55,000 bases of DNA, taken from assembly GCA_031835245.1 (NCBI GenBank), contig JAVKOQ010000193.1, positions 1-55,000 of the forward strand, in the 5' to 3' direction. How positions within the stretch are numbered: position 1 is the first letter of the stretch; each line of letters opens with the position of its first letter. The position numbers and the translations under genes are program-made. This document shows positions 10,899-20,698 of the stretch, in pieces. The notes under the pieces were generated by a model that was not told the origin of the DNA, did no database searches, and worked only from the letters and a program-made list of their open reading frames with translations. The stretch is from Balamuthia mandrillaris. Lineage: Eukaryota > Discosea > Longamoebia > Balamuthiidae.

Positions 10899-11231
10899 GA
10901 GAGAATTGCATTTGATGTTATACATAAAAAATAACAAATAATTAAAAAACAAACATAAAAGCAGTCAAAAGCAGTCAGTCTAGTAAGAGTCTACCGTAAC
11001 AGCAAAGAAACAAAACTCCAAAAAAAAAAAGAAATACTTAGAAAAGCACCAAAGAAAGCATTACCGGAAAAAATTCGAAGAAAAAATTCGTTAATGATAC
11101 AATTAACGTAATAAAGCCTCGTGTAACGGAAGCGTTATGAAAAACCACACAAAAAGGTAAAACTCGAACCCCATTTCCGTGACCGCCAACACAAACACGG
11201 CAACAACGCGCTCCACCTCCATATCTCCATC
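10899..11231. other. AT-rich spacer
   Basis: AT-rich with A-runs, between two plus-strand genes. No gene seen. Confidence 0.5.
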
Positions 11232-12204
11232 ATGATGACCACAACAAAGCCGCCACACAACAACGCAGGCGCGGAGAGTGAAACGAGAGAATGGGCCTAC
11301 ATGTTGTTGTGGGAGAAGAACAAGTTCCGGTGGGGCTTCATCGTGTTGTTGCTGTGGATTGCGGCTGCCTGGGCGTGCACCATAGAGGCCGCTTTGGTGG
11401 ACAGGCGGTCGGAGAAGAACCTGTTGCACTGGGGCATTTGGCCTCGCCACGCTCGTGGTCTCTTTGGCATCTTGACCGCCCCCTTCGTTCATGTTGGTAC
11501 GCTCGTCTCATCTCTCTCTCTCTCTCTGCTCTCTCTCTCTCCCTCTCTCCCTCTCTCCCTCTCTCCCTCTCTCTCACTTCTCTTACTTTCTCTCCTCTTG
11601 ACAAACGAAAAGGATATGGGCATTTGGCGGCCAACTGTTTCGCTATAGTGGTGCTGGGCAGCCTCCTGGTGCTTCGCGGGATGGCCGAGTTCCTGGGCTT
11701 TCTCCTCTGGATAGCGGGCATCGGGGGCTCGGCGTTTGGGCGGTAGGGCGCGACGAGTACATCCACGTGGGCGCCTCCGGCGTGCTGTTCGGCGTCTTCG
11801 CCGTGTTGCTCGCCGCACCCGTCGTGGAGAGGCCCTTCCGCCCGCTCAACTTTGTGAGCGCCCTGGTGGGAGGGCTCATCTACGGCGGCATGTTCTTTGG
11901 CTTCTTTGGCTTTGATGGGAAGGTCTCCTATGAGTCCCACATCTGTGGCTTCGCGTCGGGGTTGTTGGGGGCGGTCATGTACTTTTATTTGTGGCAGAGG
12001 GTGCTGAGGCCAAAGGTTGGGCAGGACGGCAGGGTTGTGACCGTGGGCCGGCCCGAGCAGAAGCAGCAGAAGAAGAGCGTGCACGAAGCAGGAATGGACG
12101 TGGAGTTAGGACACGTTGGCGGTAACCCTTTTGATGAAGATGACGAAGAGGATCTTGGTCCTTTGGAAGAACCGGACGATCTCAATCGTTATGTTGTTGC
12201 TTGA
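11232..12204 (+). CDS. Rhomboid-family intramembrane protease with one apparent frame break
   Basis: Two exons, 11232-11496 and 11613-12204. Features are a first membrane helix (FIVLLLWIAAAWACT), the HxxxN signature GYGHLAANC, the catalytic serine motif VGASGVLFG, and the helix-6 histidine SHICGFASG. Both members of the Ser-His dyad are therefore present. The exon lengths total 857, one short of a multiple of three. Before the G-run at 11723-11727 the frame reads GFLLWIAGIGG; after it the conserved sequence continues one frame over as LGVWAVGRDEYIHVGASG. A sixth G would join the two. Sequencing or assembly error in a homopolymer is the simplest reading; a true disabling deletion is possible. 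The C-terminal tail is acidic and cytosolic. Confidence 0.75.
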
Positions 12205-12638
12205 CACAGCAAAATAAACAGTCTTAGTCTTCTTACAAAGTCTTTGCAATCTTCATAATGCACGGCAACAACGAACCGCGAGGTGGCCCTCGCCGCAATA
12301 AAATGTCCTTCAGGCTGACCGAGGAGAGAGCGAAAATCCGGAGACGAAACAGGATGACGATCCGCACCCCTTTTAAAAAAGTCAAGTGGCGATTCCCCTT
12401 TCTTTTCCGAAGTTGAAATTTACATTTATAGAAATTAGATTCCCATTTACGGAAAGCACTTTCTAATTTAAGGAATATCCACGTCATGCTTTAACACGTC
12501 CAATCGGGTCGTCGTGATAATTAGAACTGAAAAAAATAAAAGAAAGAAAGGAACAGTTTGGCTGCCTTTGCCAAAGCCCTTGCCGTTGGCCTTCAAGTAA
12601 GGACCAGAAGAAAAGGAGGAAGGAAGGGGAGAAAGAAA
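12205..12638. other. AT-rich spacer
   Basis: No gene recognised between the rhomboid stop and the F-box gene start. Confidence 0.5.
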
Positions 12639-14076
12639 ATGCTGGCACAACAGTCCGTGCGGCACTGTGATGGCGGAGAGGGCGGCTCCAACAAAAGAGA
12701 AGGAGGAGTGGAGCTCAATGACTTGGGAGAGGAAATGGTTTTCACCATCTTCACCTTTCTGGACGTGAAGGACCTCGTGGCTGCCCATTTCGTTTGTCAC
12801 AAGTGGGCACGCATCTCATCAGACGACAGGTATATTTCTTTTTATTTGCCTTTTTTTTTTTTTGGCTAATCGATTACAAACTTCTCTTCTCTCTCTCTCT
12901 CTCTCTCTCGTTCTCTCACTCCTCTTTTTTCAAAAAGTTTGTGGAAGCAGTTATGCTTTCGTAAAAGAAAGTTTCTTGCGAGTTACCTTCTGGCCAGCCA
13001 ACAAGAGCACCGCCTCCCTTGGAAGCAGGTGTTCAGATTCCTCTATTACCCCTTCAAGGTTTGTTGTCCCCTTCTCCTTTCTCTCTTTCTCTATCTCTCT
13101 CTCTCTCTCCTGTCTTTCTTTGCTCTTGCTTGTGTGTGGTTGTTGGTTTCTTCTTGTTCATCGCTCTTTGTTGTCTCTTCTCTTCTCTTCTCTTCTCGGT
13201 CTCTTCTGTCCTTCTCCTCTCTTCTCTGCTTCTCTTTCTCTCTCTCTTTCTCTCTCTCTTCCTCTTTCTCTCTCTCTCTCTCTCTCTCTTGCATAACCAC
13301 AACAACCCAAAACAGTGGTCCGAACAACGAAAGAACTCCCACATCAGTGTACAAGAACAAGGCAAAAGAGCGATAATAACCGGCACTAAAGACAACAACA
13401 ACTTTTCCATCCACTGTGCCACAGCGATGCTGCCTCGCGATAGCAGCCCTCAAAAAGAACCCTTTCACTACTATGAATTCTATGTGGAAAAGAAAGGGGT
13501 ATGCAACATTGGCTTTGGTGTCAGCGACCTCAATTGGGATGTACGTTGTTGCTTCTTTCTTTTTCCTTATCTTTCTTCCTGTCTCTCTGCTCTCTGCTCT
13601 CTGCTCTCTGCTCTCTGCTCTCTGCTCTCTGCTCTCTGCTCTCTGCTCTCTGCTCTCTGCTCTCTGCTCTCTGCTCTCTGCTCTCTGCTCTCTGCTCTCT
13701 GCTCTCTGCTCTCTGCTCTCTCTCTCTCTCTCTCCCTCCTATGCTTGTCTTATTTTTCATTTCGCTCACTTGCACAACAAATAATAAACAGTTAACAGGA
13801 GCATTCGTTGGCTTTAATGAAGCACACTTTAACTATGGTTACACTTCGAATGGCAAAATGAAGCGAGAGAACGGCTTCACTTGTTATGGCGAGGGAGACC
13901 GGGTGGGCATGTGGGTGGAATATCCCAGCACCAGCGCGCTCACCCTCCACTTCTTTCTGAACGGCCAGTGGGTGCACACATGGGACCGCGTCTCCGCTAC
14001 CCACTGTCCTCCCCTCTTTGCCACCGCAACGCTATACCGCACCAAAACTTCTGTTCTTTTGGATAAACCCCTTTGA
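12639..14076 (+). CDS. F-box and SPRY domain protein, 273 aa
   Basis: Four exons close in frame: 12639-12829, 12938-13058, 13316-13540 and 13792-14076. Residues about 22-80 form an F-box: LNDLGEEMVFTIFTFLD, VKDLVAAHFVCHKWARI, then DDSLWKQLC. The C-terminal half is a SPRY domain: HYYEFYVEKKGVCNIGFG, GAFVGFNEAHFNYGY, GDRVGMWVEY and LHFFLNGQWV. The family role is an SCF ubiquitin-ligase adaptor in which the F-box binds Skp1 and SPRY binds the substrate, as in FBXO45. Introns contain CT repeats and, in the third, a heptamer minisatellite. An in-frame upstream stretch from 12558 lacks an ATG, so 12639 is chosen as the start. Confidence 0.85.
13580..13725. repeat. Heptamer minisatellite (TCTCTGC)n in an intron
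   Basis: About 19 near-perfect tandem copies of a 7-base unit in the third intron of the F-box/SPRY gene, flanked by plain (CT)n from which it probably arose. Confidence 0.95.
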
Positions 14077-14317
14077 AACGTGTCCCTTTTTTTTTCATTA
14101 AGAATCGAAAAATAGGGCGATAAGAGTCGATATTTTACGCATAAACCGAGAAAATTATTTGTTATACCTGAAAATTTTATCGTGCGAATCGATTATTGTC
14201 CAAACAACAAGTATAGGGACCAATAGAGGGAGAGACAAAGAAAAGAAGGGACAAGAATTTGTCTTTGTTGTTGTTGTTGTTGCTAACACAGTTTGAAAGA
14301 AGTATGATAAAAACATT

Positions 14318-14813
14318 TTACACCTTGGTGACCCTGGAGAGAACCTCGGCGCGGTCCACCTCGGAAAGATCGCAGGCCTGGACCTCAGTACCAATGCCTA
14401 CAAACTTCTTCTTGATGGAGTCCTTGGTGGAGGTGTACATCATCTTCTGCTTGATGGGAGACTAAAGGAAAGAAAAAGGGGGGATTTGTCAGGCCAAAGG
14501 ATGAAGAAAGAAAAAGGGGGGAGGGAGCACCAACCTCATCAGGAGCCCACAAAACAAAGACGATCTTGTTCCTCTTGCCGCCATCGACTTCGTACTCGAA
14601 GTCAAAGATGCCGTAGCGGGCATCATTGCGGGGGAGCTCACCGACGAAGTCCTCCCAGGTGGCAGAGGTGGGGGCCTCCTTCTCGAAGACGACGGACTTG
14701 TGGTCATCAGCGATCTTGAAGATGGCATAGCGCACGTTCTTGCCGAGCTTAAGCTCGTTGAACTTGTTTACGCACTCGTCGTCAATGGCGATACCAGATT
14801 GAGAGCCAGACAT
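14318..14813 (-). CDS. ADF/cofilin, actophorin-like, 140 aa
   Basis: Two exons, 14535-14813 and 14318-14461, close in frame. The protein begins MSGSQSGIAIDDECVNKFNE and contains RYAIFKI, DARYGIFDFEYEVDGGKR, the WAPD motif and KMMYTSTKDSIKKKFVGI. The last is the actin-binding helix. The whole ADF-H domain is present and closely resembles Acanthamoeba actophorin in length and sequence. The role is binding ADP-actin and severing or depolymerising filaments. The serine near the N-terminus is the usual regulatory phosphosite region. The single intron is 73 bases. Confidence 0.95.
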
Positions 14814-15713
14814 TCTGATTTATAGTACTGCAGATTTTGTTTGAAAAAAAAGTCAATAACGTTGATTAAAACTTTAGCGGAAAGAAACACACTCAAAAAA
14901 AAACAAACACCACACACACAGAATTTGGATGAAGAGGGAGATGAAAAATAATCCAAGCCAAAGAGCGTACAAGGGGAGGACTGTTGCGCGTGTGTTGCGG
15001 TGTGTGCAAACAAAAGGGGAAAAGAAAAAAAAAAGAAGAGACAGCCACACAAACAAAAAATTAAACGGAGTTACAAGAGATATGAGAACCCTCAGACACA
15101 AAATAAAGTAAGTAGCGAGAGAGAAACAGAAAAAGATTTGCTTTTCGCGTCCCCTTTGCAACCCAAACGCAGAAACACTTGGGTACTTGGGGAAAAAAAA
15201 AAAAAAGATGCCCCTTGACAAGAATAGTGGGGGTAAAAACAGCAAACCGAGAGAGAGAGAGAGAGAGAGAAAGGGAGAAAAAAAAATGATGATACGAGAC
15301 GAACCTGTATGTGTAGGAGAAGGAGGTTTTTTTTTTTTGTTTTCCTTACAAAAAAAAAAGAAGAAGGAAAAAGAAAAAAAAAAGGGCCTTTTTGTTGGGT
15401 GAAAGGCGAAAAACTTAAAATTTACGGAAACGGAGCAACAGCTGACGTGGTGGTACACAATTGGATGCTAAAATGAAAGGAAACCCTCGACTGACGAGCA
15501 AATATTACCGTAAAGTACTCTGTCCATCCAGTGCAGCGGGCCAAATCAGCTTGCCGTCGATGGACAGATCTTACAGGGACGGAGGATGTGGGAATCGTGC
15601 CTAGCAACCCAAAATTATGGGACAAGTCCGCCAAGCAACCAATCGAAAATCAAACATTTTGATATTTCTCTTTTTTGACAAAACAAACGCGAACGAAACG
15701 ACGCTGAGTTTTT
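14814..15713. other. Cofilin upstream region
   Basis: About 900 bases with A- and T-runs and a GA tract at 15248-15270. Some of it may be a 5' UTR intron of the cofilin gene, since the polypyrimidine is on the minus strand, but I cannot place splice sites. No coding gene seen. Confidence 0.45.
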
Positions 15714-17026
15714 TCACATGCCGGTGAGCACTATCTTGCCGAGGTTGCGGTTGTCTTCCATGAAGACATGAGCCGCAGCCACGTCCTTCCAATCAAACAC
15801 CTTTGAGATGACCGCTTTGATCCTCCCGTCGGCCAACCTGGGGAGCAGAAAGGCCGCAAGCTCCTTTGTCAGCTTGGTCTTGTACTCCACCGCCCTCGCG
15901 CGCAGTGTGGAGCCTCTCACCGTGATCCTCTTGCGAAGGAAGGGGCTGAGGTCAAAGGCGGGCGCTGCCGTGCCTCCCAAAAACGCTAACATGACCATCA
16001 CTCCATCGCACGCCAGACATCGCAGGTTTTCTTCCCAGTACGACGCACCTACAAAGTCTATCAAGATGTCTACTCCTTTGCCCTCGGTGAGCTCCAACAC
16101 CCTCTCCGCGAATCGCCCATCACACTGTTTGTAGTTGATGCCGTGGTCCGCACCGACTACCGATTGACAAAACGTTATCTTCTCATCGGAGCCTGCAGTC
16201 ACTATGACCGTTGTGTTGGCGAACTGCTTTGCCAGTTGTATGGCTGCTGTGCCCACACCGCTCGCCTGCCTCAGTCGTCCATGTCAGCATCAGGATCCTT
16301 TTCTCTCCCTCCTTTCACCTCTCTCTCTCTCTCTCTCTCTCTCATTCTCTTTTCTCGTTCTCTTCTTTTCTTTTGTCTTCTCCTCTTCTCTATCAACGTA
16401 CACCAGCATGAATGAGCACCCGCTTGTTGTCTTGCAGGTCGCCCAGCCAGCAGAGCGCCTGCCATGCCGTCAAGAAGGCCTCCGGCAAGCTGGCCGCCTC
16501 CTCAAAGGACATGCCGTCCGGTATGGGTATGGCCATGCCATGAGGGATTGCACAGTATTCTGCATAGCCTCCACCTTTTTGTTTCAGGTTTTGCAAAGGG
16601 ACAGACAATGAGAGACAGAAGAGAAGACGTTGGAAGGATGAAGAAGAAAAAGCAACTAGACGGAGGAGAGAACCTGGTAGCAATGCACTACACACACCAA
16701 AGAATAGGGCACTGATCAGTATTGGAGTAACACAACAAAGAGTGAGAACATGGTACGTACCATATTCTATCTCCCTTCTTCCACCCCTCAGCTGCGGCTG
16801 CCTCGCTGACTTCCTCCACGATGCCTGCCGTCTCCAGGCCCAACACCTCAGAGGCCCCAGGAGGGGGCGGATACTTGCCTTCACGCTGGTGGATGTCAGC
16901 TCTGTTGAGAGCGGTGGCCTTGATCCTGATGAGCAAGGTGTTCACCTCATCCAGGGCGGGCTTCTGGACCTCTCCTATCTCCAACTGTTCGGCTCCGCCA
17001 GGTTGTTTCACGAGCACTGCTCTCAT
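15714..17026 (-). CDS. NADPH:quinone oxidoreductase, PIG3/zeta-crystallin type
   Basis: Three exons: 16761-17026, about 16402-16590, and 15714-16265. The N-terminal GroES-like fold has MRAVLVKQPGGAEQLEIGEV, ALNRADIHQREGKYPPPPGA and LGLETAG. The second exon has GGGYAEYCAIP, IPDGMSFEEAASLPEAFLTA and VLIHA. The Rossmann part has ASGVGTAAIQLAKQF, VTAGSDEKI, GASYWEENL and ends NRNLGKIVLTGM. This matches human TP53I3 (PIG3) along its length. There are no zinc ligands, as expected for this MDR branch. It reduces quinones using NADPH in the cytosol. The first exon/intron junction (GAT AGA ATA TGG region) does not close neatly with the acceptor before GTGGAGGC, so that splice site remains uncertain. 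Confidence 0.88.
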
Positions 17027-17271
17027 CTTTTCTGCTCTGCTTCTCTCTTTCCCTTTTTTTGCCGGGTCGACGCGAAATGATCTGCACTGCTGTTACTTGG
17101 CAGGGGTAAATCACGCAACCACTGGTGTCCAAATTCGCCGCACAGCAGCGAGGGGCTTTGTTGCATTTGAGGTGCACAGGGTTGAATTAAGCTTCGTTAT
17201 TTCTCTTATGATGAATACTACGGTGCTATAACGTTTTAAAAACGCATTCAGCACAACGCAACCAAAGAGGA

Positions 17272-19095
17272 ATGGAGGTGTCACCACTGCTGGCTGTGCT
17301 CACACTTGCCTTATGCTTTCTGTTGAGCTGCCTTCCTCCTGGTCTGGCAGCCCAAAGAACGCCCATCTCTGAGGAAGATGCTTTTGCCGTGTTCAATGGT
17401 AGGTTGGGCATTTTGTTAACGTCTCTGCACGCCTGAATGTAACTTTTCCTGTTGGTTTGTTTTGGCCAACAGTACCAGGACTCCAGATCCGTGTGGTGAA
17501 TAACTCGGGTCCTGCTTTTTTTGCTTTTCCGACCGACAGCTCTGGCCACGTTCTGGAGGACTACTGGCTCTTCTTCTCGCTGCCTTACTTTCGCGAGTAC
17601 AGGTGCACATTGGTCAATTCTCGCTGTACTGCTTTTCCCTCTTCGTCATTCTTGCTTTCTTTCTTTGTCTTAGCTGACAACAACCACGAAACGAAAGCCT
17701 TTCTTAGGGGATGTAACGTAGACACTGGATTCTATTACAATTTGACCGACCCGCACACCTATAGCATTGTGGATAGCAGAGAGAACTTCATACGGCTGCG
17801 ATGGCACGGACTCGGTGGACCCTATGCAACTGCGGACTTTGTTCTTGAGGCCATCTCTGAGGAAGAGATTCGCGAATTTCAGTTAACTCTCCCTCCTTCG
17901 CTTAAATTTTTGTTCATGTCCTCTTCTTCTCTTGTCCTCCTTTGCCTGTCCTCTTTCTCGTTCTTGTTGGTCTTTCCTTCTTCCTGTTCTCGTTCTTCTT
18001 GTGCTTCTTCTTTCTTTCAACCTTCCTCCTAATTCACAATTTATTGATATTGCTCGCACAAAGGAATAACTATGGAACAACCAAGGAGTTAAACGTTCCT
18101 CCCAATTCTATAAAGTTCTCTATAGAGTTCCTCAACTTCACTTCTCATGTGTTGGCCGAAAACGAACATTTCTACGATGGTAGCAGTGGTTACTTTACCG
18201 AATGGAGTTTTCGAATCAACGTAGCTCTCTCTTTCTCTCTTTTAGCCTCTTCATTTACTCGTTCACTCACGCATTCCTTGTTTGGCTTAAATATCTGCAG
18301 CTAGGGCTATCTTCTTTGATAGTTCCCCAGCCTTGGTCGAACTACTATAATCCGATTGTGGCTGATCTTTCCACCGTTGGATCAGATAAGGTCATCTCCT
18401 ATGTCAACACCGTTCAAGAAGGGTACAGGGTTCGAATTGGTCAAGTAAGTTTTGGATTTCTGAGCCGGTTATTTTCTTCCTTCTTCCCTCCTTTTTAAAA
18501 CGGCTCATTCATTGCGGCTTTTTGTTTATAGGCATCCTTCTCGTTGAATGAACCACCAACGGCTTCTTTGGTCCACAAAAACGAATCGTTACATGGGTTT
18601 GAAGCTTTGGATGTCTCCATACAGAATTGGAATGGTTCCACCTCCTTACCGCAATCCTCTCACTTCGAGTTGGATGTTTTCGTTGTTGGTGGCAAAGACG
18701 TAATTTATGACCCCGGTCAGTATCTTCCTTCTTCTTCCTCCTTTCGTCTTGTCTCTTTCTCTCGGTTAACGTTGACGACTTGAACAGACTTTTCTTTATT
18801 GCTGGAACTTGGTGATGGCGAAGACGGCGATGAGGATGGCGTTATAGAAGACGGCATGACGGATGATGGCGGCTCAGATGGCTCCGCCCATGACAACCAA
18901 AAAGAAAGCGCCGATGACGACAACAAAGCGGTGGTCATCGCCGTGAGCGTGTTGGTCCCCGTGCTTGTTGTTTTGGGTGTGGTGGTGATCGCTTTGACCA
19001 TCTTCCTTCAAAGGAGAAGGAGAAACAGGCAACAACACAAGATCACGACCGCCCTGCAGTTGGCCGAGAACGATGACGATGCAGTTGGCAGGTAG
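17272..19095 (+). CDS. Type I membrane protein, 407 aa
   Basis: Seven exons close in frame: 17272-17398, 17473-17602, 17708-17881, 18064-18220, 18301-18444, 18532-18715 and 18788-19095. The signal peptide is VLTLALCFLLSCLPPGLA. The ectodomain contains sequons (NLT, NGS) and beta-rich segments such as FIRLRWHGLGGPYATADFVL. An acidic stretch (GDGEDGDEDG and DDGGSDG) leads to a single Val/Leu helix (VVIAVSVLVPVLVVLGVVVI), then RRRRNR and a 30-residue tail. Layout matches the gene at 5811 (acidic stalk, one helix, basic stop-transfer), but I see no convincing sequence relation. The third exon boundary is chosen because the nearer acceptor gives an immediate stop. Function unknown; a surface receptor or adhesin is possible. 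Confidence 0.7.
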
Positions 19096-19271
19096 CCACC
19101 ATCTCAAACAAACCTGCTCTTCTCCCCGATAGTGAGTATCCTTGTAGATAACCGATGCGGTAACGCACGAAATTCGGTGATTTGATAACGATAACAATAT
19201 AATATAATCTTGTCTAATTCTCCCTCCTTCTCTCAACCTGTGCATCGCACGACCCGTTTCCCACAAAAAAC

Positions 19272-19445
19272 ATCCGAAATTTAGGCTAATAGAATCGAAG
19301 ATTATCTTGAATTATCCCAAATATAGTCAACAATTCAACAAAAATATTCAATAGTTGTAAAATATCCGATATTTAGGCTAATAGAATCGAAGATTATCGT
19401 GAATTATCCTGAATTAAATCAACAATTCAACAATTTTATTAATTA
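19272..19445 (+). repeat. AT-rich direct repeat, 92-bp period
   Basis: The segment at 19272-19317 (ATCCGAAATTTAGGCTAATA start) recurs at 19364-19409 with about three mismatches. Each copy is followed by CAACAATTCAACAA. The repeat occupies much of the spacer between the membrane-protein gene and the DEP-kinase gene (19096-19478), which otherwise shows no gene. Confidence 0.85.
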
Positions 19446-19478
19446 TTTATTAACAAAAAAGAAAAGAAAAGAAAAGAA

Positions 19479-20656
19479 ATGGACTTATCGGCAGCATCCT
19501 CCTCCATTCGTTCCTCTCGCTCCCATGAGCCCTCCTCGTCTTCGTCTTCTTCTGCTTCTGGTTCGCTTCTCCTCACTCCAAGGTCCAACACTGGACCTCC
19601 TCCCTCTCCGTCCTCTTCCTCATCCCCCGCCACCGCTTGGCGCTGGAAAGAAGCCGAGGTGGAGGAGCTGATCGCTCGCCTGGAGAGGAGCGTCGTGCAC
19701 AGGGAGAAGGAAGAAGCGAGCCGCAAGGACAGAGGGGGAGTGCTTGTGGTGAAGGACCGACGGTGGCGCTTTCGGTGGTACCCGCAGTGCTTCACGGGCG
19801 TGGAGCTGGTGGACTGGCTGTTGGCACACGAGGAGGGTCCCCCGTTTTGCGTTCGGACCAGAGAGGAGGCTGTTGCTCTAGGTTCTTTTTTTTTGCTCCT
19901 CTGCTTTTTTTTTCGTGTATTGTTCTTCTTCTTGCTCTTGTTCTTGTTCTTGTTCTTGTTCTTGTTCTTGTTCTTCTTCTTGTTCTTGTTCTTGTTCTTG
20001 TTCTTCTTCTTCTTCTTCTTCTTCTTCTTCTTCTTCTTCTTCTTCTTCTTGTTCTTGTTCTTCTTCTTCTTCTTTCTTCTTCTTCTTCTTCTTGTTCTTC
20101 TTGTTCTTCTTGTTCTTGTTCTTCTTCTTCTTCTTCTTCTTGTTCTTCTTCTTCTTGTTCTTCTTCTTCTTGTTCTTCTTCTTCTTCTTGTTCTTCTTCT
20201 TCTCTTCCTCCTCTTCATTCTTCTTCTTCTTCTTCTTCTCGTGCTTCTTCTTTCTTCTTACGCTGTTCTTCTGCTTGCTATTTGTATTATTTGTATTCAT
20301 ATTCTTGTCCTCCTGTTCTGTTTCTTGTTTTTGTTCTTCTCTTCTTTACTTATTGCATTATTGTTTGTAATCCTTTACTAGGGCAGCACCTGATGGACCA
20401 GGAATGGATCACACACGTTGTAAATGATAGAGAGTTCTTTGACAAAGGGTTCTTTTATCAGTTTAGGGTGATTCTTCTCTCTCTGCTCTGCTATCTGCTC
20501 TTCTGTCCTCGTATCTTTATCTCTGTCACACTTATTAATGCATGTCTATTGTAACAGATGAAAAAGAAGCTGTTGACGAATGCAGGTTTGGTCTCTGGTA
20601 ATGGCGAGGCCAATCTTGACCTTGGTCGCATTGCAGTTGCCATGATTAACAACGTC

Positions 20657-20698
<42 letters not shown>

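Noticed and set aside
12558-12638. Possible upstream N-terminal extension of the F-box/SPRY protein
   Set aside because: No ATG in frame before 12639; the extension is basic and low complexity.
13580-13725. Regular short repeats that could suggest a CRISPR-like array
   Set aside because: Units are 7 bases in direct tandem with no spacers, inside a eukaryotic intron.
5811-19095. The two type I membrane proteins as a duplicated gene pair
   Set aside because: They share only layout (signal, acidic stalk, one helix, basic stop-transfer); exon structure and sequence do not align convincingly.
19880-20380. Long open frames of 150-300 codons made of Phe/Leu or Ser/Cys runs
   Set aside because: They are translations of TTC/TTCTTG repeat in an intron; all three frames are open because the repeat has no stop.
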